Numbered from the stretch's first letter, positions 21,550 through 32,379 are shown. The stretch is 64,000 nucleotides of DNA from Obelidium mucronatum (GCA_025765595.1 JAIVFH010000004.1:62001-126000), one strand, 5' to 3'. The notes: generated from the sequence alone by a model not told the origin. Made by a program: numbers and translations.

Positions 21550-21955
21550 TTTCAGGTTTCGAAAGAGTGTTTAGAGTGCTTTTTTTTCATGGAGGTTGCA
21601 TTGAGTTTTTTTTCCATCATTTTTCCCACATATGCTTGCGTCATTCTATTTGTTTATTAGTTCTTTGGGAATATATATGCGTGTGTAAATAGAAACTATG
21701 TTTTGTACGGCCTGAGTGTCGCAAAAAAGAAATAAGCTGCGGAATAACATGCTAAAAATATGCCGCGCCCAGAGAACTGCTTGGCTTTATGGTCCAAGCG
21801 CAAAGCAGGGTTTTTCGGACAAGGGACCCCCCCTGGTCGGAGGGGCGGAAAAACAGTTATAAGCAAACACCAAAGCATCTCAAATTCACACGCCAACTCA
21901 TCCAGCATACGCACCAACCTTCAGCGAATTACAATCTGCACTTCGAATACAAAAA
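21550..21955. promoter_or_regulatory. Spacer HD13-HD14 with inverted repeat
   Basis: No gene is seen. GCTTGG (21779-21784) and CCAAGC (21794-21799) form an inverted pair that shares GGTCCAAGCG with the repeat upstream of HD1. Confidence 0.45.
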
Positions 21956-22686
21956 ATGCAATTTCGGCAACAGCATCAACAACAGCAACAGCATCCTTCG
22001 CCATTCGAACTCATTCACTTGGACCTCAACTTCTTCCCTCCTACCACCAACACCACCACCCACAGCCCTTCCTGCCCATCATTCATACGCCAGGAGCCGC
22101 TCAGCTTGCCAATGAACTTTTTCCTCTCCCCGTCACCGTCAGTGTCACCGTCGCAAACGCCGCTGCTTGGCGCGTTTCCCGATGCGGAGTCTATTGCCCA
22201 GCACCCTCTCCTGCGTGCCGTTGTGCCATCACTGCCATCGCCTACGCTGGGCCAAGCTGAAGAAGTATCGCGAAAGTCAAGTGCCGCAGTCACTACATGT
22301 CTCGAGGAATCATCCGCTGCCAACACCACCCCGAGCACCACTGCCACAGCAACACGACCGGCACAGCAAAAGAGAAAAATATCGAAAAAGAAGACGAAAG
22401 CAGTGAAGGAACCAGCTCCCAACACGCGTTTTAAGGCGACTGAAATGGAGCTGGATTTTCTATACGCCGAGTTTGAACGAGACCCGTTTCCATCTGCAGC
22501 AGATCGAAACAGAATAGCAGAATCTCTTGGCATGGAAGCGAGACAGGTTCAGTTTTGGTATGTTTATGATTTTTTCAACGACCCCATACACTGCAAAAAA
22601 TACTGACTCTTTTGTTTAATAGGTTTCAAAACCGACGAGCCAATGCAAAAGCAAAGGGGATTGTCTTGACACCGGCCAAGAAGTAG
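21956..22686 (+). CDS. Homeodomain protein HD14 (class A, short)
   Basis: Exons 21956-22557 and 22623-22686 (65-nt intron, donor GTATGT, acceptor ATAG) give 221 aa, the shortest member. The N-terminus is Gln/His-rich, then Ser/Pro-rich, with a basic run KRKISKKKTK before the homeodomain at about residues 156-215. The homeodomain is more diverged (RFKATEMELDFLYAEFERD, loop DPFPS, helix 3 QFW/FQNRRANAKAKG). Exon 2 stops 20 residues after Trp48, so both the KPKK arm (here TPAKK) and the FFVE box are lost or reduced. It marks the end of the class A block. Confidence 0.88.
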
Positions 22687-23510
22687 ATGTATATTTGCCT
22701 GTATTGTATTAAGTTAATATTATTTTCGTTATATTTTGATGGACTTGTGACACTCTTGTTGCATTTTCTGTCTGCTACTTTTTGGCCTATTATCCTCCCC
22801 CTTTTTTATTCTTGATTCATATTTTTCTTTATGTAATCCATTTTTGATGGTTGTTGTGATGCTATTATTGGTATTTATCCCTATGATTATTGGCAGTGCC
22901 CCGTGTGTATATTTATAAGTATATTTGATTCTTTGTCAAACTATTTTCCAATTTTAATTGTTTTCAGCATTGAAATCTGTTGGGGATTTGTGTTCAAATG
23001 TTGACTGTTCAAAGCATCTTATGGCGCTTCTCCAGTCGTGGAAATGCAATAACTCTGTTACAAGGCCGTGGCCCTGGCCGTGCCCCTGACCTTATTTTTG
23101 ATTTATAATAATGAGTACGATACAAGGAGGCTTGGCCACCGCCGATATGGATGCTGTTGAACGTGTTCGTGCCAGAGCCAAAAAAGAGCATTGAACGCAT
23201 CCCACACGTCGGCGGGATGCCCACCATGCGAGTTGACAGCTGTGCAGCGCCTGTCGACGCAGCGCACCGGCGGTCACGTGGGCAATGAGGCGACTTGCGC
23301 GTGCCTTGTACGGGCTTGAGCCAGTGCGTGGCATTGCTGTGCCTTTCGAAAAAATCTAATATTTGTCGTAAATGAACAAGTTGATTTTTAGAGGGCACGT
23401 CAGCGGACAGAAATGAAGAAAGGCAAAGCACATAAATACAACAAGAAGGAAGCACAAAAGGGAGAAATCCGAGCAATTGCGCAACCACACCCAACTCGCA
23501 TCCACCTAGA
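22687..23510. promoter_or_regulatory. Spacer between the class A and class B blocks
   Basis: This 824-bp spacer is the longest in the array. The first half is AT-rich; the second has a GC-rich patch (about 23060-23330) with GGCCGTGGCCCTGGCCGTGC and a CACGTG E-box at 23275-23280, upstream of HD15. No gene is supported on either strand. Confidence 0.5.
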
Positions 23511-24425
23511 ATGTCCCACCAACAGCAACATCAACAGCAACTATTCGACGCTTCGTTCTTCTTTGACAGTCAAAAGTCAAGCACCAACACGTACCCCATG
23601 CTGCCTCCTGTCGAACCCGTCAACGCACTGTCTTTTTTCTTTCTGTCGGCGAACGTTGTCAATGAAATCCCAGCAGGATACCACCTGGGCGGAGCTCCTG
23701 TTGTGCCCTCGTCGCCTGTCGATGCATTGGCCAGCCCCCTCGAAAGCTCTCTTTCTGGTGGATACAGCAACTCTAGCAAAGGAGGCCTGCACCCACTCCT
23801 GTGCCCACAACTCAGCAATTTCTACTCACAACCAGACTCTGCTTCAGTAGCAAGCAGCATTAATCCATTGGATATCTTTCGATGCGCGTCACCAGAGCAA
23901 TCTCCTCGTCAAAGCTTTGAATTCGATCTTCAACTCTCTTCTGACAGCACCAACAATACACCAGCATTGGGCCATTTGAGCTCTCCACGATTCGAACACT
24001 TGGTTACTCTTCCATCGTGCCCTTCTTCATTCAGCCAGCTTCCATCTGCATCTTTCGACGAATATCCCGCATTCATTCCTAGCCAGCCACTAGTTGTTCC
24101 ATCCCAACCCGCAGCGTCAAGCCGTCGCCCGGCGACAATGACCGGTTCTCCACAAAAGCTCAAGTCTCTTTCATCTCCCGCCGATTGCAACAGCGGCGAT
24201 TCCAGAAAACGTACCCGCTTGAGCAATGATCAACGCGAATACATGATGAGCGTGTTTGATGAAAACAACCAACCAAACACAAAAACGTTGAAGGAGGTTG
24301 CTGCTACTGTGGGTACGAGTTTACGACATGTGCAATACTGGTTCCAGAACCGTCGGGCAGCAATGAGAAGACGTGTTGCTCAATCTGGGTCTGGTGTTTC
24401 TGATTCTGAGGACTTGGCCTTTTAA
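23511..24425 (+). CDS. Homeodomain protein HD15 (class B)
   Basis: Intronless, 304 aa; first member of a distinct homeodomain class. The homeodomain at about residues 233-290 reads KRTRLSNDQREYMMSVF, then loop NQPNTK, then helix 3 VQYWFQNRRAAMRRR. It is therefore basic at both ends and lacks the class A NPFPS loop and KPKK arm. The protein ends soon after with an acidic tail SDSEDLAF. The N-terminal region contains IPAGYHLGGAPVVPSSP, nearly repeated in HD16, and FDEYPAFIPSQ, also shared with HD16. No RRxSLP or FFVE boxes are present. It starts at the first ATG (MSHQQQH). Confidence 0.9.
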   Translation: MSHQQQHQQQLFDASFFFDSQKSSTNTYPMLPPVEPVNALSFFFLSANVVNEIPAGYHLGGAPVVPSSPVDALASPLESSLSGGYSNSSKGGLHPLLCPQLSNFYSQPDSASVASSINPLDIFRCASPEQSPRQSFEFDLQLSSDSTNNTPALGHLSSPRFEHLVTLPSCPSSFSQLPSASFDEYPAFIPSQPLVVPSQPAASSRRPATMTGSPQKLKSLSSPADCNSGDSRKRTRLSNDQREYMMSVFDENNQPNTKTLKEVAATVGTSLRHVQYWFQNRRAAMRRRVAQSGSGVSDSEDLAF

Positions 24426-25232
24426 AAATCCACCCCCGCAAGCGAAATGCAGTGTCTACTCTCTGATTATTTCAAACTCTTCATCGTATCTCTCCCTCTC
24501 CATATTTTTTTCGTATCGGCGCTGCTTTTATCTACCACTTCAGACTTTTTTTGATATTACCGTCTCTCCCTCTCTGTCCCCACGTATAACCATTCCTTCT
24601 TATTCCGACCAAAAAGGCTTATCCTCGTAGTCTTCTATGGAATCTTTGTAGTTCCAGTAGCCATTTAGTAGTTGTTTTTGTTTTGCATAATAGACTTTTG
24701 TAGTAATTCTCGTGTATATTTGTATTTGCCTTTTATATAGTTTCTTCCAACTTTCAGTCTTTGAGCTGGTTTTATGACAATGGCGCGATCACCAATTGGT
24801 GCAAGTGTGGAACTGTCACACAAGTGCATTATAAATTCTTGAGCAGTTTCTCGTTTATTACCTTTATCTTTTCGTTTCATGATGGAATTGATTTGAGAAG
24901 GAGGTCATCGCTAAAACATTCATTAAACTAGCGGCTTGACGCTCTCAAACACCATGCATTTTTAGAAAAAGCAGAGCAACTCATTACAAAATGCCAAATG
25001 AAACAATTCCATGATGAATTTGCGCCCTCTTTTTTTTGTCAGAGTCGACCGTTTCCATTCCGGTGGGGGAGATTGTAGAATTCATCAAGGAATTTTTCGA
25101 GGGTCTTTTTACAACAAAGACATAAATAGAGGGACTGACGCACCCTCCCTTCTAGTTACGACGATTCTAACTTGCAGGCTCGTTTAAATCAAAGTGGGCA
25201 CTTTGCTAAAACTACAGTCGAAAACAACCAAC
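24426..25232. other. Spacer HD15-HD16
   Basis: 807 bp, T-rich on the + strand in its first half. No coding frame, RNA gene or repeat that I can support. Confidence 0.45.
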
Positions 25233-26314
25233 ATGGAAACTTCTACTTTCATTTCGCACAATGCGTTCCCAGGCGAACATGAAGGCCTGCTCGTTGAATA
25301 CTTGTTTGCTCCAAATGAAACTAGCAAACGTCCGCTACAGTTATCTACTTCTACTTCAGCACTAGCATCCTCCAATACCGCCTTCTTCTATCCGGGCGGA
25401 GGAAACACTGTTTCTGCAATTCCACCTGGTTTCCGTCTTGGTGGAACGCCGGTCGTTCCATCATCTCCCATCACAGCAGTTCCTCTCATTCCTCTACCTT
25501 CAACACCTACAGTGAACCACGCAATTCATCCACTACTTGTTGACAGGTCCAATGACTTTATTGTGTTTTCAAGTAACCACAGCAACAACGGCAACCCATT
25601 CGACCTCTTTGAATCTCAAAACTTGGCCTCTCAGCAGTTTATTGTTGAGCAGGACTTGATGAGTGGCGCTGCTACTACAAGCACGACCAGTTACAACGAG
25701 ACGAGTCGCCCGTCTTCTTCCACTACAACACCAGCTCTTACATTCCACACATCCCCACGATTAGAGTCTGTTTTCTTTCCCAATGCCCTCAGCTTCAACA
25801 ACTGTACCCTTCTTTCATCATCTGGCGCTACCTACGTCGACTGTCCCACCAAATACAAACCGAGTACCCTGCCTTTATTCCAAGCCAAACTTACTCTCCA
25901 TCCATGGCGTTTCTAGGATCGCCAATGCTTCCACCAAATAATCAGCCGCAGTACCACCACAAATTTATCCCAACACCACCACCATCCGACCGCCCAAGCA
26001 GTACCAACAGCAGCAGCAGCAACAACAACACAAACAGCGACTCCAAAAAGCGCACACGTTTATCCACTGAACAACGCGAATACATGCTTCAAGTATTCGA
26101 AGAAAACAACCAACCAAACACAAAAGCATTGAAGGAAGTCGCCGAAAAAATTGGAACGAGTTTGAGACACGTTCAGTTTTGGTTCCAAAACCGACGGGCA
26201 GCGATGCGGAGGCGGAAGGGTGGGAATCTTAATGGCGAGTCTGCAGCCGTTGCTACTGGTTTTAGGAAAGGCTTTTCGGAGAGTCCAGAGGGATCTGGAT
26301 TTGACTCTGAATGA
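25233..26314 (+). CDS. Homeodomain protein HD16 (class B), one frame change
   Basis: A close paralogue of HD15. The ATG at 25233 opens a frame containing IPPGFRLGGTPVVPSSP and runs to 25916. The homologous continuation (EYPAFIPSQ, then a Ser/Asn-rich linker and the homeodomain KRTRLSTEQREYMLQVFEEN, loop NQPNTK, helix 3 VQFWFQNRRAAMRRR) is in another frame ending at 26314. The switch lies at about 25840-25863 with no usable splice sites, since the matching segment in HD15 is continuous across it. I therefore treat it as a one-base indel, either real or in the sequence. The homeodomain is intact and intronless. Confidence 0.8.
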
Positions 26315-26922
26315 GATATCAACGCACACAAGACACATTCATCACACCTAATTTGACTTTTACTTTCCCTCACTCGCAATATGCACATAACTCTTTAATT
26401 AATTTGAGGCAATCTGGCATTGTTATTTTTTCATTTCTCCAATAAACCGAAATGCATTGTGATTGCATGTGATAACTCGAATAAATCAATAATATGACCG
26501 AATACTTTTAATCCACCACGTGGAGCAAAGCAAAGAAGTTGCCCCCCGTCATGGGAAAAGCCCCACCAAAGCGAGCCGCCAAAAAAAAGAAAACGTGCAA
26601 AAAACGGCCACGTGACCCGGTCTGGATTCCAGCATTTGCTGCTTAGCGTTTGCAGCTTACACTTATTGTGGAAATAGAATAGAACCGCTGCTCGAAATGA
26701 TGGCTTCAAAAATCCAAGGCATGGGTTTGATGACGCGGATGACGTCGACCAATTGCGTCAGATTCAACATTCCTTTTTGGGGGCGAAGACAAGTTCAAAG
26801 ACACATTGTCTTGGCCCAGGTCTGTAAATGAGATTTCGGAAAATCTTATAAAGATACCAGCATCCCTCTCCTCCAAGCAGCAACAAATCTAGCTTCCCGA
26901 AGTCCAGAGAGAGCAAAACATA
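26315..26922. promoter_or_regulatory. Spacer HD16-HD17 with two E-boxes and a TATA box
   Basis: No gene is seen. CACGTG occurs at 26517-26522 and 26609-26614; TATAAA at 26847-26852 lies about 70 bp before the HD17 ATG. Confidence 0.5.
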
Positions 26923-28008
26923 ATGGAATCCATGCCAAACTCCGGGATCACCACTGAACGCGACGAGTTCATCAATGCCTTCGTCGCCAAAACAGTCCAA
27001 GCAGCTTCGGTCTTGTTTGACCAATACAAATCTGCAAACAAGCAACAGACTCCAGCCTCCAAATCAGCGTCGCTACCACTTGTTCAGGAGTCCATTGCAC
27101 AGTATCTTGCCACGCCCAGTGGAACTCCAATGATTACTCCACTGTCACTACCGCCAGCCAGCATTCCGTATCCTTTTAATCTGAGCTCTTCTGCATTTGC
27201 ATATCAATCTCACGATCCCCAGCTTTCTTCGCTATATTCGTCTCCAATCGCGCTTGCCCCACTGACAAATCCACCAGTACAAATGAACTTCGAGGAAGCT
27301 GAAGCAATCTTATCAAGTCCATTGTGCAGTCCTATGCTGGGCCCATCTGCCAATTCTTCTCCATACATTCAACAACGTCGGCGCATGTCCTCGTTCAATT
27401 TACAGTCATCCTTGTCCAGAAGATCAAGCATCTCAGCAGTACCTCCTTTGAGACGAGCCAGTATTTTATCCACAGCATCTACCGCATTGCCGTTCATCGC
27501 TAATTCAGAAACTCGGGATATGAGCACCTTATCGTCTCTTGGTTGTGAAAGTGGAATCTCGATGTTTCAACAGGTTGCTTCCACCAACCCATTGGCATTT
27601 CAACCCACGGCAACAGCCCCACCGCCCTCATTTATCAAGAGTTGCGACAGTATCCCCAGCACACCATTGCAATCCCACTGTACATCATCCAGCAGCACCG
27701 ACAGCAACAGCATCAACAACTCTATCGAATTCGACATTGCTGCCCCAATTTCCCCAACACTGTTACAATCCCTGCGCGAATCCGCTCCTCCAATCGAAAC
27801 CAAGAAACGCACAAAGCTTACGTCAATTCAACGTGATTACATGATGAGTGTGTTCAAGAAGGACCAGAACCCATCCAGTAAAGTCTTGCGCGTTGTCGCT
27901 GAAAATGTCGGTATGGACTTTCGGTTGGTGCAGTATTGGTTCCAGAACCGTCGCGCGGCATTGCGGAGACGGACTCGTCGTTCTCAATTTTCGGATGAAG
28001 AGCTTTGA
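26923..28008 (+). CDS. Homeodomain protein HD17 (class B)
   Basis: Intronless, 361 aa. The N-terminus has a helical-looking segment TVQAASVLFDQYKSANKQ that is partly repeated in HD19. The box MNFEEAEAILSSPLCSP recurs in HD18-HD20. Three basophilic sites follow: QRRRMSSF, SRRSSIS and LRRASILS. The homeodomain is at about residues 295-352 (KRTKLTSIQRDYMMSVF, loop QNPSS, helix 3 VQYWFQNRRAALRRR), and the protein ends in an acidic SDEEL. A TATAAA about 70 bp upstream supports the start. Of the HD17-HD20 subgroup this is the only intronless member with a fully intact homeodomain. Confidence 0.92.
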   Translation: MESMPNSGITTERDEFINAFVAKTVQAASVLFDQYKSANKQQTPASKSASLPLVQESIAQYLATPSGTPMITPLSLPPASIPYPFNLSSSAFAYQSHDPQLSSLYSSPIALAPLTNPPVQMNFEEAEAILSSPLCSPMLGPSANSSPYIQQRRRMSSFNLQSSLSRRSSISAVPPLRRASILSTASTALPFIANSETRDMSTLSSLGCESGISMFQQVASTNPLAFQPTATAPPPSFIKSCDSIPSTPLQSHCTSSSSTDSNSINNSIEFDIAAPISPTLLQSLRESAPPIETKKRTKLTSIQRDYMMSVFKKDQNPSSKVLRVVAENVGMDFRLVQYWFQNRRAALRRRTRRSQFSDEEL

Positions 28009-28445
28009 TTTTACTCTGATTTTGACAGACATAAGTATGTCCCACATTTACCCTCTTATTTCTTTTTTTAACGCTGGTGGTCGTTTGCGCTTCCCTTTTT
28101 TCTCCCTTTTTTTTGATCGTATTCAATCTAATCTATCCGTAATCCATTATCTACCCTGATTATTCTCTGAATTCATTCGTAAACTGTTCTGTAGAATAAT
28201 GATAATAATAAATAAGTTCAACGAGTGAGTTTTCCTTTGAGATGGTATTGGTTGTTGGTCTGGAGGGCCAGACAAAGTTTGTGGCGCGTGTTGTCCGGCA
28301 GCGTGGCCATCGGTTTTAATCAACCTTGGCCTCAAATATCCAATCCATGTTTTTTTAAAGGCATATCTTCATTTATTTTCAGAGTTTTGACATTCGTGCA
28401 TTCAAATAATCAGTTTGTTTTGATTGTAGTAGTGATTGCCAACTG
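28009..28445. other. Spacer HD17-HD18
   Basis: Mostly AT-rich sequence with a GC-richer patch at 28240-28330. No gene or TATA box is supported. Confidence 0.4.
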
Positions 28446-29439
28446 ATGGGCTTGTCAGAAGAGAGTGCGCGTGCACAAAATGCACAAAAACCATCGCCCC
28501 AACGCAAGAAAATTCTCCTGATTGAAAAAGATTTGCGAAGTTCTTGGAGCTTTTATCTTACGGGTGTTATGATGGGATCTTGCACGTTGCTGCACAAGGG
28601 CACATCAAATCTTGCAAGCGAACCCGGCTTCATGGACTCTGAACTTGAACGAAGGCCAGAGCGAAGGCTATCGCTGGACTCACTTAGAAGCGACTTAAGA
28701 CAATCAGCACAGCCAATCCCAGTGTTCGATCCTGAAGCTACTCCTCAGCTATTCCCTGCTCGAGATCAACTGAGGGCTGCCAGTTTGAGTCTCTTTGGGA
28801 CCCCGGAAACACATTGTACAAATCCGCCGATTCAAATGACTTTTGATGAAGCTGAAGCGATCTTGTGCAGTCCTTTGCTCGGTCCCGCTCTCGAGTTGGG
28901 CTACCATCCTTCACCCAAATTGTCAACACCAAAGGCGAAAAGACCTTCCATGACACCATTGGACCTTGAGTATCGGTCGCCGTACTTAATCCATCTAGAA
29001 AGCCCTTGTTCCTTACTTCCATCATCCGTGGAAAGTTCAGCGAGTTTTGACAGGCAGGCGGATGTCAGTGGTCTGCAACCTTCTCTTCCAGAATCTCCAA
29101 GGCCAACGCCGGTTTCATCAGATATCCAAGATTCAGAAATCAAAAAGTCTACTAAACAGGCCCGTCCAAGGGCGCGCACACAGCTCACCCCATATCAACG
29201 ATCTTTTTTAATGGGAATATTCGACGAGAATCCTACACCTGAAAGCAGTGTCATTCGGAAAGCTGCTGCGAAAGTTGGAAAAGATTTCAGGCTGGTTCAG
29301 TACTGGTTCGTAGGCTTTCTTTCCTGCTGGTTGTTTGTTGGTTGTTTGGGCTGTTGGTTTGAAACTTGTTTATCACTTGTGCAGGTTCCAGAACCGCCGC
29401 GCCGCATTGAGGAAATCCGAAAGAGAAATCGAAAAATAA
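28446..29439 (+). CDS. Homeodomain protein HD18 (class B, with Trp48 intron)
   Basis: Exons 28446-29305 and 29385-29439 give 304 aa. The 79-nt intron again splits the Trp48 codon, with a weak donor GTTCGT and acceptor GCAG. It is the only class B member with this intron. The shared box MTFDEAEAILCSPLLGP is present, with ERRLSLDS near the N-terminus. The homeodomain at about residues 242-301 (RTQLTPYQRSFLMGIF, loop NPTPES, helix 3 VQYW/FQNRRAALRK) ends only seven residues before the stop. The start is uncertain: the first 35 residues do not resemble HD17 or HD19, and internal ATGs near 28569 may be used. Confidence 0.85.
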
Positions 29440-29804
29440 TCTGTTTTAATTTACTTTACTTTTGTCATTATGCATTAAAGGATCGTGTTCTACTATTCTA
29501 AATTTTTTCCATTAATTTGGTTTACTTGAGGACACATTCAGTGTCGATAGGCTTAACTCAGAACAGCATTAGATTCTCAAATAATGTAATCACCCGTGAT
29601 TGGTGCGGGAACCCCCGTGATTGGTGCGGGAACCTGGCGGGAGGGCTTGCCGAAAATTCTCATAATGGACATTATTTTGATTAAAACCTTCCAATCCAAA
29701 AAAAAACACGTGCAAAGGTGCCATTGGTCTTTAGAAATTCGACGAAACCGACAGCGCACTATTCGAGGGATCCAGAAGACCCCTATTCTACTATATTAAC
29801 CACC
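29440..29804. promoter_or_regulatory. Spacer HD18-HD19 with tandem 21-bp duplication and E-box
   Basis: Contains an exact direct duplication (29593-29634, listed separately) and a CACGTG at 29707-29712. No gene is seen. Confidence 0.5.
29593..29634. repeat. Exact tandem 21-bp duplication containing ATTGG
   Basis: Two identical 21-bp units, 29593-29613 and 29614-29634, each with GATTGG (an inverted CCAAT core) and a GTGCGGGAACC end. They lie about 170-210 bp upstream of the HD19 ATG, a position typical of CCAAT elements. Confidence 0.75.
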
Positions 29805-30779
29805 ATGAACCACCAACGAGAACGCACCGATTTCATGAAGAACCTTGTTGCAACGAGTGTAGTGACTGCGAATGCCCTCTTTGATCAATACCTCCAGCAA
29901 AAGTCTTTGTCATCCCTCCACCATTGTCCGGAAGCCGTGGTTCCTCACCAAACCTGTTCTAGCGGTTATCATGCTGATACGGCACTCGTGAACACAGTTA
30001 GGCAACCAGACGTGTCTCTCCCCACAAAACTATTGTCATCTCCCTTCATCTTGCCAACTCAAGACCAACTTCTTCAGTCTCCCGGCGTTGGTTTAGGAGT
30101 TTTCTCGCCGGCACAGCCACTTTTATCCAACATTCTTTGTGGTGGAATGGACTTTGCCCAAGCAGAAGCAATTTTGACCCCCAAGCTTCAACTGAAGGTC
30201 CACATGTGAACCAAGTCCCAGCAATATCTCTTCGCGACACTCTTACGGCCCTGAGCATGGCAAGGAGCCCAAGTCCCTCTTTGAGACGATCCAGTCGAAA
30301 TTCGACAGCAGCTTTCCCGCAACCAGAAACCCGAAATTCAAGTTTGTGTTCTTCATTTAGCTTTGACCTGCAGCAACAAGAACCAAGTATGCCTTCTTTT
30401 ACGCCTCGTTTGGACCCTGGGGAGTCTTTGGCCATAGCGCCTTACCTGTACTCCCCTGTCAGTCCCGTCAAGATGAACGAATCACACAGTCAACGTATTC
30501 AAACTCCATCCTATTCTATTTCTGAAGATTCTCATGACGTAAAGAAGTCGTCCTTCCCCAAAGGCGTCATCGTCCGAGAAACCACGTACTCGACTGACTC
30601 AAGAACAACGCGAATACATGATGCGCATCTTCGAAGTCGATCAAAATCCTTCAAGCAATGTAATGAGAAAAGTGGCAGAGACTGTTGGAATGCGGTTCCG
30701 ACTCGTTCAATACTTTTACCAAAACCGCCGTGCCGCCCTTAGACGACAAAAGGCGGGCCAACCAAAAACCGAGGAATAA
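29805..30779 (+). CDS. Homeodomain protein HD19 (class B), Trp48 replaced, two frame changes
   Basis: The ATG at 29805 begins MNHQRERTDFMKNLVATSV, then NALFDQYLQQKS as in HD17. This frame runs to a stop at 30209, just after the shared box DFAQAEAIL. The homologous continuation (LRRSSRNST, FPQPETRNSS as in HD20) is in a second frame, and the homeodomain (RTRLTQEQREYMMRIF, loop QNPSS) is back in the first frame, ending at 30779. The recognition helix reads VQYFYQNRRAALRR: Trp48 is Phe and Phe49 is Tyr, while Gln50 and Asn51 are kept. Two opposite one-base indels would explain the frames. Whether the gene is functional is open. Confidence 0.65.
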
Positions 30780-31497
30780 TTTTCGTAGTCTTTCATGAAT
30801 TCGTATACAACGTATCCCGCCAAAACCGTCGAGCTCTCTTTCTTTAATAACGTTTTTTTGCTTTTTTTTTTTTTTTAATTTTAACCTATACCTAGTATAA
30901 CATCGAACACTTGCAAATAAAGCCACATTAAATAGTTCAACAGTTGATTGGTCTGATTATCCTACCAGTAGCACTCCAGTTCCGAGAGTGGAATGTCAGG
31001 GTTCATGTTTTGCGCCTGTGGGACAGAAAATTGGAGAGCGTGGCCTCCTAATCTCCAAACTATTGATTAAAAAGCCTTCCAACGGAAGCTGCGGACGGTC
31101 AAACGGAAGCTTCAAACGATAAAAATATGAAAAGATTAGCTCTTGTACAAAGTGCTGTTGGCATCCGGACTGCCCTGTCAAAGTTGTGGCCTGCGAAAAT
31201 TGTCATTTTAATTGAATGTTCCGAGCGCGTGCAGATTGTCATTTTTAGGAATGAATGGTGTCTCAATCATGGGAGAAACAAAAAAAGAAGACCAAAAACC
31301 GGAGCTCAAGAACCAACGGTTCTTTCGCCATTAGCAATGAGTCCTGTCTCTGATGATACCATCTTCGCCCAAACTGCATGCCAGAGTCCTTTTGCACCGC
31401 AGGATCACTCGTCCTTGCCGATGCGGCTGCAGCATCCTCATCTGCAAATGGACTCAGTTAATGGACTCAGTTAAACTGGAGTTTCTTGGATATCAAA
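30780..31497. other. Spacer HD19-HD20, possible remnant of the HD20 N-terminus
   Basis: A frame at about 31290-31474 has Ser/Pro-rich content (SPFAPQD) faintly like HD19 SPFILPTQD, so the HD20 coding region may begin here with a further break. ATGGACTCAGTTA is tandemly repeated at about 31448-31475. Otherwise nothing is seen. Confidence 0.35.
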
Positions 31498-32379
31498 ATG
31501 TCCCAGGTCCCAAAAGTCCCTTTGGCCACTATCTTGCGGGAGACGATGACAAATTCAAAAAGGAAGGCCCCAGCAAGCTCTGAAGTGCAACCGCTGAGAC
31601 CGGCGTTTGTCGACAGACTCGCCTCCTCTGTTGGATTGGGAATTACGTTGGCTCCTGTTCCTACCACCCCGACAATGTCATTCGAAGAAGCAGAGGCTAT
31701 CTTGACAAGTCCCCTCTGCAGCCCAAATTTAAAACCTTCGGACTCTGCGAGTCTGCTTTCTCGTCCCCAGCTTTGCATTGTGGATAGCACACAACCGCTG
31801 GATTGCTTTACTCAAGCCGCTTCGCCTGTCAACGGTTTTCCGCAGCCTGAAAGCCGTAATTCGAGTATCTCAAGCGTCTCTAGCACCTTTTCCGACTTAT
31901 CTGAAAGCAGAAGCGGGGACATGTGCAATGGCGCCATTTTGTCATTAATTGCATTTAGTCAAGCCCCACAAGTCAGCACGCACCACCAGCCACACCACTT
32001 GGCACTGTCCACGACAACACAAGCACCACCACCTCAAAATCTTATCTGGAAGCCAAAACAAGGCGAGACCCTCCGGAACCAGCTGCTGCCATCGCCATCA
32101 AAAGCAAACACCACAAGTCTCTTGCAAAAAGCAATCAGTGCGGCTCCTTCTGTTTGCGTTCCCTCTGCAACTCAGCCCGAGAATGAAAAGCAGCGAACTC
32201 GATTAACTCACGAGCAACGTGAATACATGATGCGAATCTTTGAGATTGACCACTAATCCTTCGAGTAAAGTTATGCGTCAGGTGGCGGAAACGGTTGGAA
32301 TGCGGTTCAGACTTGTTCAATACTTCTATCAAAACAGGACGTGCAGGCATTGAGGAGAAAGTCTGGAAAGGAAGTTTAA
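31498..32379 (+). pseudogene. HD20, class B homeobox with broken homeodomain
   Basis: The frame from 31498 contains MSFEEAEAILTSPLCSP and FPQPESRNSSISS and enters a class B homeodomain (RTRLTHEQREYMMRIFEID), then meets TAA at 32254. The remainder, NPSSKVMRQVAETVGMRF and LVQYFYQNR, continues in another frame. Two more single-base insertions lie around 32338-32347, inside the recognition helix, before ALRRKSGKEV and a stop at 32379. Like HD19 it has Phe in place of Trp48 and Tyr in place of Phe49. Three breaks within 100 bp suggest decay, but the wider indel problem in this window means a sequence artefact is also possible. The 5' end is uncertain. Confidence 0.6.
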
